A stretch of 51,720 nt of DNA from an uncultured Caryophanales bacterium (GTDB lineage: Bacteria > Bacillota_I > Bacilli_A > RF39 > UBA660): contig CAMOGG010000006.1 in the NCBI GenBank assembly GCA_946614095.1, positions 1-51,720 of the forward strand, given 5' to 3'. The notes beneath the pieces are model-generated. The model did not search any database. It saw only the letters and a list, made by a program, of their open reading frames with translations, and was not told the origin of the DNA. A program made the position numbers and the translations under genes. Shown here piece by piece: positions 25,612 to 34,679 of the stretch. The first letter of the stretch is position 1, and every line of letters starts with the position of its first letter.

Positions 25612-27757
25612 ATTAGTAGAAAAATCAATTAATACAATTAAAGAAGAAGGTATCAAATCATTTATTCAAAAAGGAACGAATTATATTAAATTAAGAACTG
25701 TAAAAGAAAAAGATATTTTTGGAGATATATTAATTATCAATGGTTGTACCTTACCACATCCACAAAGATATAGGGTTGATCATCAAGTAGAACAGCTACG
25801 AGCATCAGGTCTATATACGGATAGAATTGATTATGAAGCTTTAACACTAGATAAATTAAAGTATTATCGTGGCTTTATCTTCTTCCGTTGTCCAATTACC
25901 CCAATAGTAGAAGAATTTATCACAACAGCAAAGAAAGAAAACAAAGCAGTATTCTTTGATATAGATGATTTAGTAATTGATAGAAAATATACAGATACCA
26001 TAGAATTTGTAAAAAATATGTCAAAAGAAGACAAAGCAATTTACGATGATGGTGTAGAAAGAATGAATCGAACTCTACAAATGTGTGATTATTTAATTAC
26101 AACAACAGAAGCTTTAGCAAACGAACTAAAACAATATGGTAAAGAAGTCTATATCAATCGTAATGTTGCTAGTGAAAGAATGGTAGAATTATCTCTAAAT
26201 GCCATTAAAAAGAAAGAAGAACATGAAGATATTATCCTAGGATATTTATCAGGTTCTATTACTCATAATCCAGATATGGAAATGATTAAACCAGCTTTAA
26301 TCAAAATGATGAAAAAATACAAAAATGTAAAATTAAAATTAGTAGGAGAAATTGATCTACCAAAAGAATTAGAAGATTTAAAAGAACAAATTATCATAGA
26401 ACCATTTATGGATTGGGAATATCTTCCTAAAACAATTGCTTCTATAGATATCAATCTTGCTCCACTTGAAAAAAGTGTTTTTAATGAAGCTAAATCAGAA
26501 AATAAATGGACAGAAGCATCTTTAGTAAAAACAGTAACGATTGCTAGTGATATAGGTGCGTTTAATCAGATGATACATGATGGTAAAGATGGAGTTTTAT
26601 GTGAAAATAAAGTATCGTCTTGGGAAAAAGCATTGGAAAAACTTATTACAAATCAAGAATATCGTCAAACTTTAGCAGAAAATGCTTATCAAAGAGTAAT
26701 CAAAGAAAATGTTACAGTATATTCTGGTCATGGAATCAGTAAATTTATTAGACAACGTCTAAAGAAAAACATAGCTTTTGTTCTACCAACTACCAATATT
26801 AGTGGTGGAGTAAACGTTGTAATAAGACATATTGCCATGCTAAAAAAAGCAGGCTATGATGTTACTGTGATTAATATGGATAATAATAACGAAGACCTAG
26901 ATAGTAGATGGGGAAAAGTTCGCGTTTTAAAAAAACATAAAACAAAATATATGGGTCATTTTGATACAATGGTAGCTTCTTTATGGGCAACACTAGAATT
27001 TGTAAAGAAATATCCAAATGTAAAGAATAAGTTATATTTGGTTCAAAACTTTGAAACAGATTTTGCAGACTTTGGTAAGTACATGAGAATAGAAGCCAAT
27101 CAAACCTATGAAGATGATACCAATGTCAAGTATTTAACAATTTCAAAATGGTGTGAAAACTGGTTAAGAGATCGTTTTGAAAAAGAATCAAAATATGCTC
27201 CAAATGGTATTGATTTAGAACAATTTTCTTTCAAAAAAAGAGACTTTAAAGGAAAAATAAAAATATTAGTAGAAGGAAATAGTGAAGACTATTATAAAAA
27301 TGTAGATGAAAGCTTTAAAATAGTAGAAAAATTAGATAAAGATAAATATGAAATCCATTTCTTATCCTATCAAGGAGAACCAAAAAAATGGTATTATGTT
27401 GACAAATTTATGCACAAAGTCCCTTATCAAAAAGTAGGAGAAGTATATCAAGATGCAGATATCTTATTAAAATCAAGTATTCTAGAAAGTTTTTCTTATC
27501 CACCACTTGAGATGATGGCAACAGGAGGATTGGTTGTAGTTGCACCAAATGGTGGTAATATTGAATATATTAAAGACAATGAAAATTGCTTATTCTATGA
27601 GCCTGGTAATATTAGCGAAGCAGTAGAAAAAATAGAATTATTATCAAAAGATAAAAAATTAAGAGAAAAATTAATCAAGAAAGGTATAGAAACCGCAAAA
27701 TCAAGAGAGTGGAAAAAAATCGAAAAAGATATTGTAAGTTTATACGAGGAGAAGTAA
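25604..27757 (+). CDS. Two-domain glycosyltransferase, C-terminal half WsaF-like
   Basis: Protein of 717 residues with two GT-B units. Residues ~35-385 are paralogous to the enzyme encoded at 20689: 'VFFDIDDLVIDRKY', 'IILGYLSGSITHNPD', 'SIDINLAPLEKSVF' and 'SENKWTEASLVKT'. Residues ~390-717 open with 'IAFVLPTTNISGGVNVVIRH' and contain 'YLVQNFETDF', 'LTISKWCENWLRDRF' and the donor-site 'LESFSYPPLEMMATGG', which resemble the rhamnosyltransferase WsaF. A bifunctional polymerising enzyme that adds two sugars in turn is plausible. It overlaps the GT2 gene upstream by eight bases. Confidence 0.85.
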   Translation: MSRLVEKSINTIKEEGIKSFIQKGTNYIKLRTVKEKDIFGDILIINGCTLPHPQRYRVDHQVEQLRASGLYTDRIDYEALTLDKLKYYRGFIFFRCPITPIVEEFITTAKKENKAVFFDIDDLVIDRKYTDTIEFVKNMSKEDKAIYDDGVERMNRTLQMCDYLITTTEALANELKQYGKEVYINRNVASERMVELSLNAIKKKEEHEDIILGYLSGSITHNPDMEMIKPALIKMMKKYKNVKLKLVGEIDLPKELEDLKEQIIIEPFMDWEYLPKTIASIDINLAPLEKSVFNEAKSENKWTEASLVKTVTIASDIGAFNQMIHDGKDGVLCENKVSSWEKALEKLITNQEYRQTLAENAYQRVIKENVTVYSGHGISKFIRQRLKKNIAFVLPTTNISGGVNVVIRHIAMLKKAGYDVTVINMDNNNEDLDSRWGKVRVLKKHKTKYMGHFDTMVASLWATLEFVKKYPNVKNKLYLVQNFETDFADFGKYMRIEANQTYEDDTNVKYLTISKWCENWLRDRFEKESKYAPNGIDLEQFSFKKRDFKGKIKILVEGNSEDYYKNVDESFKIVEKLDKDKYEIHFLSYQGEPKKWYYVDKFMHKVPYQKVGEVYQDADILLKSSILESFSYPPLEMMATGGLVVVAPNGGNIEYIKDNENCLFYEPGNISEAVEKIELLSKDKKLREKLIKKGIETAKSREWKKIEKDIVSLYEEK

Positions 27758-27758
27758 A

Positions 27759-29156
27759 ATGGTAAAATTATCAGAACAAAAAATTTATATCTATCTAGCA
27801 ATAATTTTTGGTTTATTATTTGTCTTTATCACTCCACCTTTTCAGTCACCTGATGAAGATAGCCATTTTAAAAAAGCTTATTTAGCTTCGAAAGGAGTAT
27901 TATATCCAACCGTAAAGGATGAAAAATGTGGTAATGACTTACCAATAGATATGATTGATTATATTAAAGAAAAACTACATTATATTGGTGACCGGTACAA
28001 AAAATATCAATATACAGAGTTTGTAACCGATCAATATGGAACAATGAATCACGAAAAAAAAGCATTTAATGTATATTCAACTGCACAAGTTTTATTTGTG
28101 GCATATATTCCTGCTTCTTTAGGAATAATGGCATCTAAGTTCTGTGCAATACTCTTTGGTATGCAAAATGTATCCGTTCCCTATATGCTATATTTTGCAA
28201 GAGTATTTTCTTTAATAGTTTCAATTTTTATTGTCTATCACGCAATCAAAATAACACCAGTACTAAAGAAGACGATGATGGTTGTTGCTTTAATGCCAAT
28301 GAGTCTCTATTTAATGGGAATGGTAACATATGACAGTATCATTATTTCTCTATCATTGCTCGCGGTAGCTTATATATTAAGATTAATTTATGATAAAAAA
28401 ATCAAAGAAGTAAGAAAAAAAGACATATTAATTATCATTGCTTTAGGTTTTATGTTATTTAATTACAAAGTTGTTTATTCAACATTATTTATTTTATTAC
28501 TATTTATACCAAAAGAAAAATTCTCATCAATGAAGAAAAAAATAATAGATTTTATCATCATAGGATGTTCCATTCTACTGCTAACAATTATCTTTAAAAT
28601 ACCAATACTATTACTTCCAAAAGTAGTAGAAGGATCCGAAACCTTAGTAAGTAGTCAATTACATTTTGTATTAAACCACCTGTTTAGATTTATTCATATT
28701 TTATATAGAAATATAGTGGATCAACGAGCCACACAACTAACAGGAATGGTAGGAATGTTTGGTCTAGTAGACACCTTTTTACCATTACCAGTTATTTTCT
28801 TCTATTTAGGGTTACTAATATTTATGGCTCTTACAGAGAATAGTGATGATAAATATAGAATTACCAACTGGATGAAAATTTCGTTATTATTTGCAGTATC
28901 TTTAACAATAATTGGTACTTTTTCTGCAATGTATATTAGTTGGACACCAAAAATCTTTGGTAAAATTGGTACTTATGATTTAACAGGAGTACAAGGAAGA
29001 TATTTTATTCCAATACTATTCCCAACACTATTATTGTTAGCAAATAAAAAAATAAAAGGAAAATACCTTGATATAATAAAAGATAATTATATCATCGGAA
29101 TAATATTTACATTAGTAATATCTGAAATAACAATACTATTGAGATTTTGGATATAG
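27759..29156 (+). CDS. DUF2142 membrane protein, probable GT-C glycosyltransferase
   Basis: Multi-spanning membrane protein of 465 residues, about eleven helices. The first extracytoplasmic loop begins 'ITPPFQSPDEDSHFKKAYLA', the hallmark of DUF2142, where the acidic DED cluster resembles the catalytic loop of GT-C enzymes that use polyprenyl-phosphate sugars. The start lies one base after the preceding stop. Together with the GT2 and DUF2304 genes that follow it makes a unit expected to decorate polysaccharide outside the membrane. The catalytic role is inferred from fold and context. Confidence 0.8.
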   Translation: MVKLSEQKIYIYLAIIFGLLFVFITPPFQSPDEDSHFKKAYLASKGVLYPTVKDEKCGNDLPIDMIDYIKEKLHYIGDRYKKYQYTEFVTDQYGTMNHEKKAFNVYSTAQVLFVAYIPASLGIMASKFCAILFGMQNVSVPYMLYFARVFSLIVSIFIVYHAIKITPVLKKTMMVVALMPMSLYLMGMVTYDSIIISLSLLAVAYILRLIYDKKIKEVRKKDILIIIALGFMLFNYKVVYSTLFILLLFIPKEKFSSMKKKIIDFIIIGCSILLLTIIFKIPILLLPKVVEGSETLVSSQLHFVLNHLFRFIHILYRNIVDQRATQLTGMVGMFGLVDTFLPLPVIFFYLGLLIFMALTENSDDKYRITNWMKISLLFAVSLTIIGTFSAMYISWTPKIFGKIGTYDLTGVQGRYFIPILFPTLLLLANKKIKGKYLDIIKDNYIIGIIFTLVISEITILLRFWI

Positions 29157-29166
29157 GAGGTTCAAA

Positions 29167-29898
29167 ATGGCACAAAAAGTATTATTAATTATCCCCGCAT
29201 ATAATGAAGAGGAAAACATACTGAATACATACAATACAATCAAAAATTACAACAAAAAACAAAAAACAAACTATGATGTAATTGTAATTAATGATGGTTC
29301 AAAAGATAATACCAAGAAAATATTAGAAGATAATGATATTCCTCATATTAATTTACTTCATAATTTAGGAATAGGGGGAGCTGTTCAAACTGGTTATAAG
29401 TATGCATACTATAATAACTACGATATCGCTGTTCAATATGATGGAGACGGACAGCATGATGTAAGATATGTAAAAAATATTATTGAACCAATCATCAAAG
29501 ATAAAGCTGATTTAGTAATCGGATCAAGATTTGTAGAAAACATTGATACATTTAAGTCAACATTTGCAAGAAGAGTAGGTATAAAAATTATCTCTGCTTT
29601 TATGAAATTTTCAACAGGTAAAAAAATATATGACACAACATCTGGATTTAGAGCCTGCTCTAAAGAACTAATTTATGATTTTTCTTTATCATATCCAAGT
29701 GAATATCCAGAACCTATCACAACAGCAGAAATTTTAAAGAAAAAATATAGAGTATGGGAAATACCAGTAGAAATGAACGAAAGAGTAGGAGGAGTTTCTT
29801 CCATCCGTGCTTGGAAAAATATTTATTATATGATAAGTGTTTGTCTAGCACTCCTAGCCATTAAAATAAGGAGGTATAAAAAATGTCACAGAGTTTAA
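29167..29898 (+). CDS. DPM-like GT2 glycosyltransferase (polyprenyl-phosphate sugar synthase)
   Basis: GT2 enzyme of 243 residues. 'LLIIPAYNEEENI' and 'DVIVINDGSKDNT' start the GT-A fold; 'AVQYDGDGQHD' carries the metal-binding aspartates; 'LVIGSRFVE' and 'DTTSGFRACS' are blocks of dolichol-phosphate-mannose-synthase-like enzymes. It lacks the C-terminal membrane helices some relatives have, and the small membrane protein encoded next overlaps it, which suggests a separate membrane partner. It probably charges undecaprenyl phosphate with one sugar for the DUF2142 protein. Confidence 0.88.
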   Translation: MAQKVLLIIPAYNEEENILNTYNTIKNYNKKQKTNYDVIVINDGSKDNTKKILEDNDIPHINLLHNLGIGGAVQTGYKYAYYNNYDIAVQYDGDGQHDVRYVKNIIEPIIKDKADLVIGSRFVENIDTFKSTFARRVGIKIISAFMKFSTGKKIYDTTSGFRACSKELIYDFSLSYPSEYPEPITTAEILKKKYRVWEIPVEMNERVGGVSSIRAWKNIYYMISVCLALLAIKIRRYKKCHRV

Positions 29899-30233
29899 CA
29901 ATTACATTAATCGTATCTTCAATATTTTTAATGTTACTAACAACCTATGTATTAAAAAAAGGACGTATTCCAGAAAAATACTCTCTTTTATGGTATGTTT
30001 TTTCGTTAATCATTTTACTAGTAGGATTATTTCCTGATTTATTTACTTGGCTATCTAATAAATTAGGTTTTGAAGTGATGTCTAATCTAGTAATTGCTAT
30101 TATAATAGGGAGTCTATTACTACTAACAATGGCTTTAACAATAATGATTGCTGGACAAAAGAAAAAAACAACTCTGCTAATTCAGGAACTATCTATGTTA
30201 AAAGAAAAAGTAGAAAGAGAAAGTAGAAAATAA
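29883..30233 (+). CDS. DUF2304 small membrane protein (GacJ-like partner)
   Basis: Membrane protein of 116 residues with three hydrophobic helices and a charged C-terminal helix. 'GRIPEKYSLLWYVFSLIILLVG' is the DUF2304 signature. The start overlaps the GT2 gene by 16 bases and its AAGGAGG site lies inside that gene, so the two are co-translated. In streptococci the small protein GacJ stimulates the polyprenyl-phosphate sugar synthase GacI; the same job is inferred here. Confidence 0.85.
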   Translation: MSQSLTITLIVSSIFLMLLTTYVLKKGRIPEKYSLLWYVFSLIILLVGLFPDLFTWLSNKLGFEVMSNLVIAIIIGSLLLLTMALTIMIAGQKKKTTLLIQELSMLKEKVERESRK

Positions 30234-30234
30234 A

Positions 30235-31467
30235 ATGAAGAATAATCTAAAGAAAAATTTTATTTGGAATATGATAGGTACTACTTTTTCTTCCTTTAAC
30301 TCTTTATTTTTTATGATTATAGTAACTAGAATAAATGGAGTAAATGATGCTGGAATCTTTACCTTTGCTTTTTCTACAGCATGTCTTTTTTATGTCATAG
30401 GAATTTACAGCGGTAGGACATATCAGATAACAGATAATGATAAAAAAGTTACAGATAGTGATTACTTTTATGCTAAATTTCTAACTTGCTTATTGATGTT
30501 GATAGTATCACTTCTATTTTGTATTATCAGAGGATATCAGTTAGAAAAATTTATGATTATTATGGAACTAGTTTTATATAAATTATGTGAGGCATTTAGT
30601 GAAAGTACTTTTGCAATTCTACAGAAAAAAGATGAACTTCATAAAGTAGGAAAATCATTATTCATGAAAGCTATTTGTAGTCTCATATTATTTTGTATAG
30701 TAGATTATTGGACGAGAAATTTAATTTTATCTACTTCAATGATTATTCTATGGAATATCATTTTTATCTTATTCTATGATATAAGAAACTTAAAACAAAT
30801 AAACTTTAAATTAGAAAAAGTAAATCAATTGAAAGCAATAGAATTAGTGAAAAAGGGATTTTTTGCCTTTGGCTTTTCTTTTTTAACACTATATGTAATC
30901 AATGCCCCAAAATATGCAATAGATGTTCTATTGACCAATAAATACCAAACAGTTTTTGGGATAGTCGCAATGCCTGCTACAGTATTGATTTTATTTGGTC
31001 AATATATTATACAGCCATTTTTAATATCATTAAAAGAAAAATTAAATTCGAACATAAAAGATTTTATAAAATTAACACTTCAAATTAGTGGAATCATGTT
31101 TGGAATTGGAATGTTTTGTACTATAATAGCCTATTTTTTAGGAATACCAGTCTTAGAACTATTATATGGAATAGATCTAAGACGATACTTAATTCCATTG
31201 TTATGCATCATTGTTGGGGGAACCTTCTATGCTACTTCCTTTGTATTTTCGACTTCCTTAACGACAATGAGGCATACTATAGATCAGTTTATCATATTTG
31301 TTATATCATCAATCATTGCAACTGTATTATCTTATTTTTTGGTTCGAAATGGAAAAATTATGGGAGCTTGTCTTTCTTATATGATATCCATGTTATGTTT
31401 ACTATTCTTATTAATAATAGAATTTTTTATCAAAGTAAAAAAATATAGAGGTGAGTCTCATGACTAA
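30235..31467 (+). CDS. Wzx-like oligosaccharide flippase
   Basis: Integral membrane protein of 410 residues with about twelve helices, of the polysaccharide transporter (MATE/MOP-type) superfamily. The N-terminus 'KKNFIWNMIGTTFSSFNSLFFMIIVTR' and 'AGIFTFAF' follow the usual Wzx pattern. It would flip lipid-linked repeat units, a route distinct from the ABC exporter 6 kb upstream. It starts one base after the DUF2304 stop and has only a weak ribosome binding site, so it is probably translationally coupled. Substrate unknown. Confidence 0.85.
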   Translation: MKNNLKKNFIWNMIGTTFSSFNSLFFMIIVTRINGVNDAGIFTFAFSTACLFYVIGIYSGRTYQITDNDKKVTDSDYFYAKFLTCLLMLIVSLLFCIIRGYQLEKFMIIMELVLYKLCEAFSESTFAILQKKDELHKVGKSLFMKAICSLILFCIVDYWTRNLILSTSMIILWNIIFILFYDIRNLKQINFKLEKVNQLKAIELVKKGFFAFGFSFLTLYVINAPKYAIDVLLTNKYQTVFGIVAMPATVLILFGQYIIQPFLISLKEKLNSNIKDFIKLTLQISGIMFGIGMFCTIIAYFLGIPVLELLYGIDLRRYLIPLLCIIVGGTFYATSFVFSTSLTTMRHTIDQFIIFVISSIIATVLSYFLVRNGKIMGACLSYMISMLCLLFLLIIEFFIKVKKYRGESHD

Positions 31468-32251
31468 ATTACATACTTTCGTTGTTTTAGCATATAAAGA
31501 ATCAGATAAATTAGAAGAATGTATCAAGTCAGTATTGAATCAAAGTAAAAAAACAAATGTGGTGATTGCAACATCAACACCCAATTCTTATATCAAAAAA
31601 ATGGCAAAAAAGTATCAATTAGAAATGATTGAAAATCCAGAACCAGGAAAAGGAATTGGATATGACTTTGATTTTGCTTCAAACTGTGTAGACTCCAAGT
31701 TAATAACAATAGCGCATCAGGATGATATTTATGACTATGATTATGCTAAAAAAGTAATAGAAATGTATCAAAAATATCCAACTGCAACAATTATTTTTAC
31801 AGACTATTATGAAATTAAAGGAAAACAAAAAGAGTATACAAATACAAATTTAAAGATTAAAAGAATTCTTCTATTTCCATTAAGATGCCATGCTATATCA
31901 CAGCATAAATGGATAAAAAGAAACGCTTTAAGATTTGGTACACCAATTGGTTGTCCAGCTGTAACATTTGTGAAAAAGAATGTTCCAAAAGAAAAATTTC
32001 AATGTGAACTAAAATGTGATGTAGACTGGTATGCATGGGAAAAATTATCAAAAGAAAAAGGCCATTTTATTTACATTAAAGATAAACTAATGGGACACAG
32101 AATATCATTAGAATCTACTACAACAGAGATTATCAATAATGGAATTAGAACAAAAGAAGACCTAATCATGTTTCAAAAATTTTGGCCAAAACCAATTGCA
32201 AAATTAATCAATCATTTTTATATTAAATCAGAAAAAAACAATCATATATAA
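31460..32251 (+). CDS. GT2-family glycosyltransferase
   Basis: Glycosyltransferase of 263 residues. 'TFVVLAYKESDKLEECIKSVLNQS' is a GT2 opening, and 'LITIAHQDDIYDYDYAKK' supplies the donor-binding aspartates. 'IGCPAVTFVKKNVP' and 'CDVDWYAWEKL' are later family-like blocks. The ATG at 31460 is chosen because GAGGTGAG lies just upstream; an in-frame GTG at 31451 is part of that site. It overlaps the flippase stop by eight bases, so it belongs to the same operon. The sugar is unknown. Confidence 0.8.
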   Translation: MTKLHTFVVLAYKESDKLEECIKSVLNQSKKTNVVIATSTPNSYIKKMAKKYQLEMIENPEPGKGIGYDFDFASNCVDSKLITIAHQDDIYDYDYAKKVIEMYQKYPTATIIFTDYYEIKGKQKEYTNTNLKIKRILLFPLRCHAISQHKWIKRNALRFGTPIGCPAVTFVKKNVPKEKFQCELKCDVDWYAWEKLSKEKGHFIYIKDKLMGHRISLESTTTEIINNGIRTKEDLIMFQKFWPKPIAKLINHFYIKSEKNNHI

Positions 32252-32289
32252 AAAATATTCAAAGAAGTCACCAATTATTGGAGGATATT

Positions 32290-33210
32290 ATGAAAAAATG
32301 TGTAATAATAATGAACCCAGAAAGTGGTAAAAAGAAAAAAATAAAATCTTATGAAGAGTTTTATGATACATTGCGAAAATATGGATATGACACAGAAATC
32401 ATTTTTACCGAGTCCAAAGGGGATGCTAAAAAAATCATTCAAGCACTAGATAAAGACATTGATCTCGTCATCAGCGGTGGAGGAGATGGGACATTAAACG
32501 AAATTGTTGCGGGTAATATGAAAAGAGAAAAAAAACTAACAATTGCTCCATTACCACTAGGTAGTACAAATGATGTAGGAAACATGTATGGACTAAACAA
32601 AAGTGTTATGGAAAACTTAGAAATTATTCTAAAAGGAAAAGCAAAAAATATAGATGTTTGTTTTATTAATAATACACCATTTGTATATGTTGCTTGCTTA
32701 GGAGACTACATTGATATGGCATATGCTACTCCAAGAAATCTAAAAAAAAGATATGGAAAAATAGCCTATATTTTATATGGAATCCGACAATTAAGAAATA
32801 AAATTCATAGATATCACATAAAATATAAAATAGATGGAAAAGAACGTGAAGGGACATATTCCTTTATATTTGTATCAAATTCTTCAAGAATAGCAGGACA
32901 GCCAGATGTATACTATGATGTAAAATTAGATGATAATATGTTTGAAGTAGCTCTTGCTGATGTCAAAAACAAAAAAGACATGTTAAAAATGCTAGTGTTA
33001 GTAAGCACAGTAGATGTTAAAAAAATACCAGGTATCACATATTATCAAACCAATAATCTAGAGATTGAATTTCTAACTAGCCCAAAAAGTTCTTGGTGTA
33101 TTGATGGCGAAGAGTACAAAAGTTCTTCCATGAATTATGTTTTCAAAGTAGAACAAAGCATGAAGATGCTAGTTCCAAAAGAAAATGTGAATAAATTATT
33201 TGAAGAATAA
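32290..33210 (+). CDS. Diacylglycerol kinase-family lipid kinase
   Basis: Soluble kinase of 306 residues of the DagK/YegS family, which phosphorylates diacylglycerol or related lipids with ATP. 'NPESGKKKK' near the N-terminus, the nucleotide-binding 'SGGGDGTLNEIVAG', and 'LPLGSTNDVG' are all diagnostic; the C-terminal 'WCIDGEEY' closes the beta domain. The ATG at 32290 is preferred to an upstream TTG because the GGAGG site lies eight bases before it. DagK recycles lipid released by wall-polymer synthesis, which suits this position. Confidence 0.9.
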   Translation: MKKCVIIMNPESGKKKKIKSYEEFYDTLRKYGYDTEIIFTESKGDAKKIIQALDKDIDLVISGGGDGTLNEIVAGNMKREKKLTIAPLPLGSTNDVGNMYGLNKSVMENLEIILKGKAKNIDVCFINNTPFVYVACLGDYIDMAYATPRNLKKRYGKIAYILYGIRQLRNKIHRYHIKYKIDGKEREGTYSFIFVSNSSRIAGQPDVYYDVKLDDNMFEVALADVKNKKDMLKMLVLVSTVDVKKIPGITYYQTNNLEIEFLTSPKSSWCIDGEEYKSSSMNYVFKVEQSMKMLVPKENVNKLFEE

Positions 33211-33224
33211 GTAGGTGAACTTAT

Positions 33225-33944
33225 TTGAAGAAAAGAAAAACATTAAACCAAATTGTGAAAACTTGTTTTGTAATGATAATCATAATAGAATTTATCTTAC
33301 AAACAATCCACAAGGATTGGAGTAATGTTTTTCTTTGCCTTTTATCATTGTTCTTATGTTATTTACCAACAATAATTGTCAAAAAGTATTATCTGACAAT
33401 AACACCAATCTTTGAATCAATCATTTATTTTTTTATTTTTTTCGCAATACTGTTAGGAGAAGTTTTCAAATTTTATACAGCTGTTCCTCATTGGGATACT
33501 CTGTTGCATGCTTTGAGTGGATTCCTCTCCGCAGCCTTAGCAATATCAATATTAAAACAAATAGTAAAAGAAAAAGTAATTCTTTCTATCATAATTATTT
33601 CTATTTCCACAACAATAGGAGTATTATGGGAATTGTGCGAATTTAGTATAGACTATTACTTTCAGTTAGATATGCAAAAAGATCAAATAGTATCGAAAAT
33701 ATCAACCATTAAAATTAATCAACAAAAGCCAATTATTATAAAAAAAATTCAAAAAACAGTAATCGATACACCAACCAAAACGATTCAAATAGAAAATGGA
33801 TACTTAGATATAGGTTTAATAGATACAATGAAAGATTTATTTGTAACGATTATAGGAACAATTCTTTTTAGTATCTTATACAGTTTTGATAAAAAAAGAA
33901 AACTAATGAATATTTTTATCATTCAAAAGAAAAATATGATATGA
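33225..33944 (+). CDS. Integral membrane protein, DUF2238/YjdF-like
   Basis: Membrane protein of 239 residues with about five helices and a charged insert between residues ~150 and 190. 'HWDTLLHALSGFLSA' and 'TIGVLWELCEFSIDY' are typical of the DUF2238/YjdF membrane family, whose function is not established. It starts with TTG at 33225 after an AGGTG site, as no suitable ATG is near. It directly follows the lipid kinase gene. Confidence 0.7.
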   Translation: MKKRKTLNQIVKTCFVMIIIIEFILQTIHKDWSNVFLCLLSLFLCYLPTIIVKKYYLTITPIFESIIYFFIFFAILLGEVFKFYTAVPHWDTLLHALSGFLSAALAISILKQIVKEKVILSIIIISISTTIGVLWELCEFSIDYYFQLDMQKDQIVSKISTIKINQQKPIIIKKIQKTVIDTPTKTIQIENGYLDIGLIDTMKDLFVTIIGTILFSILYSFDKKRKLMNIFIIQKKNMI

Positions 33945-33967
33945 TAAAGAAGAATTGAGGAAATAAA

Positions 33968-34648
33968 ATGAAAAAGAAAGTACAGGAAAAAAGACTAGCA
34001 ATAAAAATGATGGTATGCTTAGTTTATCTAATAATAATTACCATACTTTTTGTATGTTCTTATAAACTATATGACAATACAAATAAAGTTGTATCATTCA
34101 AAGAGGTAGAAAAAGTAGATCATTACAGTTATATTGATATTTACAAAATGTCAGAGAAATTTGCCTTTTATGAAGAAAGTAATATTGGTATTCATTTTGT
34201 GATTGAAAAAGAACAAACTGGATTATGGCATACATATTTAATTGCTATTAATGAAGATGACTATGATAAGTACAAGAGTATTATTGATTATACTTATGAG
34301 AGAACAAATACTCCACCAGAACCAGTTCGAGTATATGGTTATCCCGTTATTATAAAAGAAGATATAAAACAATTAGCTATTAAAAATATTCCTAATTTTG
34401 TGCCAGCTGAAAATGAAGTGACAATTACAGAAGCAAACTATGAAAACTATTTAACCAATAGCTATTTAGATACAACAAAAGAAAGAAAATTTGATATTAA
34501 TATTTTACTAGGATTAACATTAATGATACTAGTAATCGTTATTTTATTACTAATATCGACCATATTAAATAAAGATACAATAGTAGATACAATTGATAAA
34601 AAAATAGATGAAGAATTAAAAAAGACAAAAAGATTCAAGAAGAAATGA
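33968..34648 (+). CDS. Hypothetical membrane protein with two transmembrane helices
   Basis: Protein of 226 residues that I do not recognise. One helix lies at residues ~13-32 and a second at ~178-198, enclosing a domain of ~145 residues that should be outside the cell; a charged tail rich in Lys and Asp ends the protein inside. The start has a TTGAGGAAAT site. It sits between an unassigned membrane protein and the FemX-like gene, so an envelope role is likely but no function is claimed. Confidence 0.7.
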   Translation: MKKKVQEKRLAIKMMVCLVYLIIITILFVCSYKLYDNTNKVVSFKEVEKVDHYSYIDIYKMSEKFAFYEESNIGIHFVIEKEQTGLWHTYLIAINEDDYDKYKSIIDYTYERTNTPPEPVRVYGYPVIIKEDIKQLAIKNIPNFVPAENEVTITEANYENYLTNSYLDTTKERKFDINILLGLTLMILVIVILLLISTILNKDTIVDTIDKKIDEELKKTKRFKKK

Positions 34649-34654
34649 TATAAT
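34646..34654 (+). promoter_or_regulatory. Extended -10 promoter before femX-like gene
   Basis: TGATATAAT, overlapping the stop codon of the upstream gene and 25 bases before the FemX-like start. No good -35 box. Confidence 0.4.
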
Positions 34655-34679
34655 AGAATTAGAAGACAGGAGGAATCAT

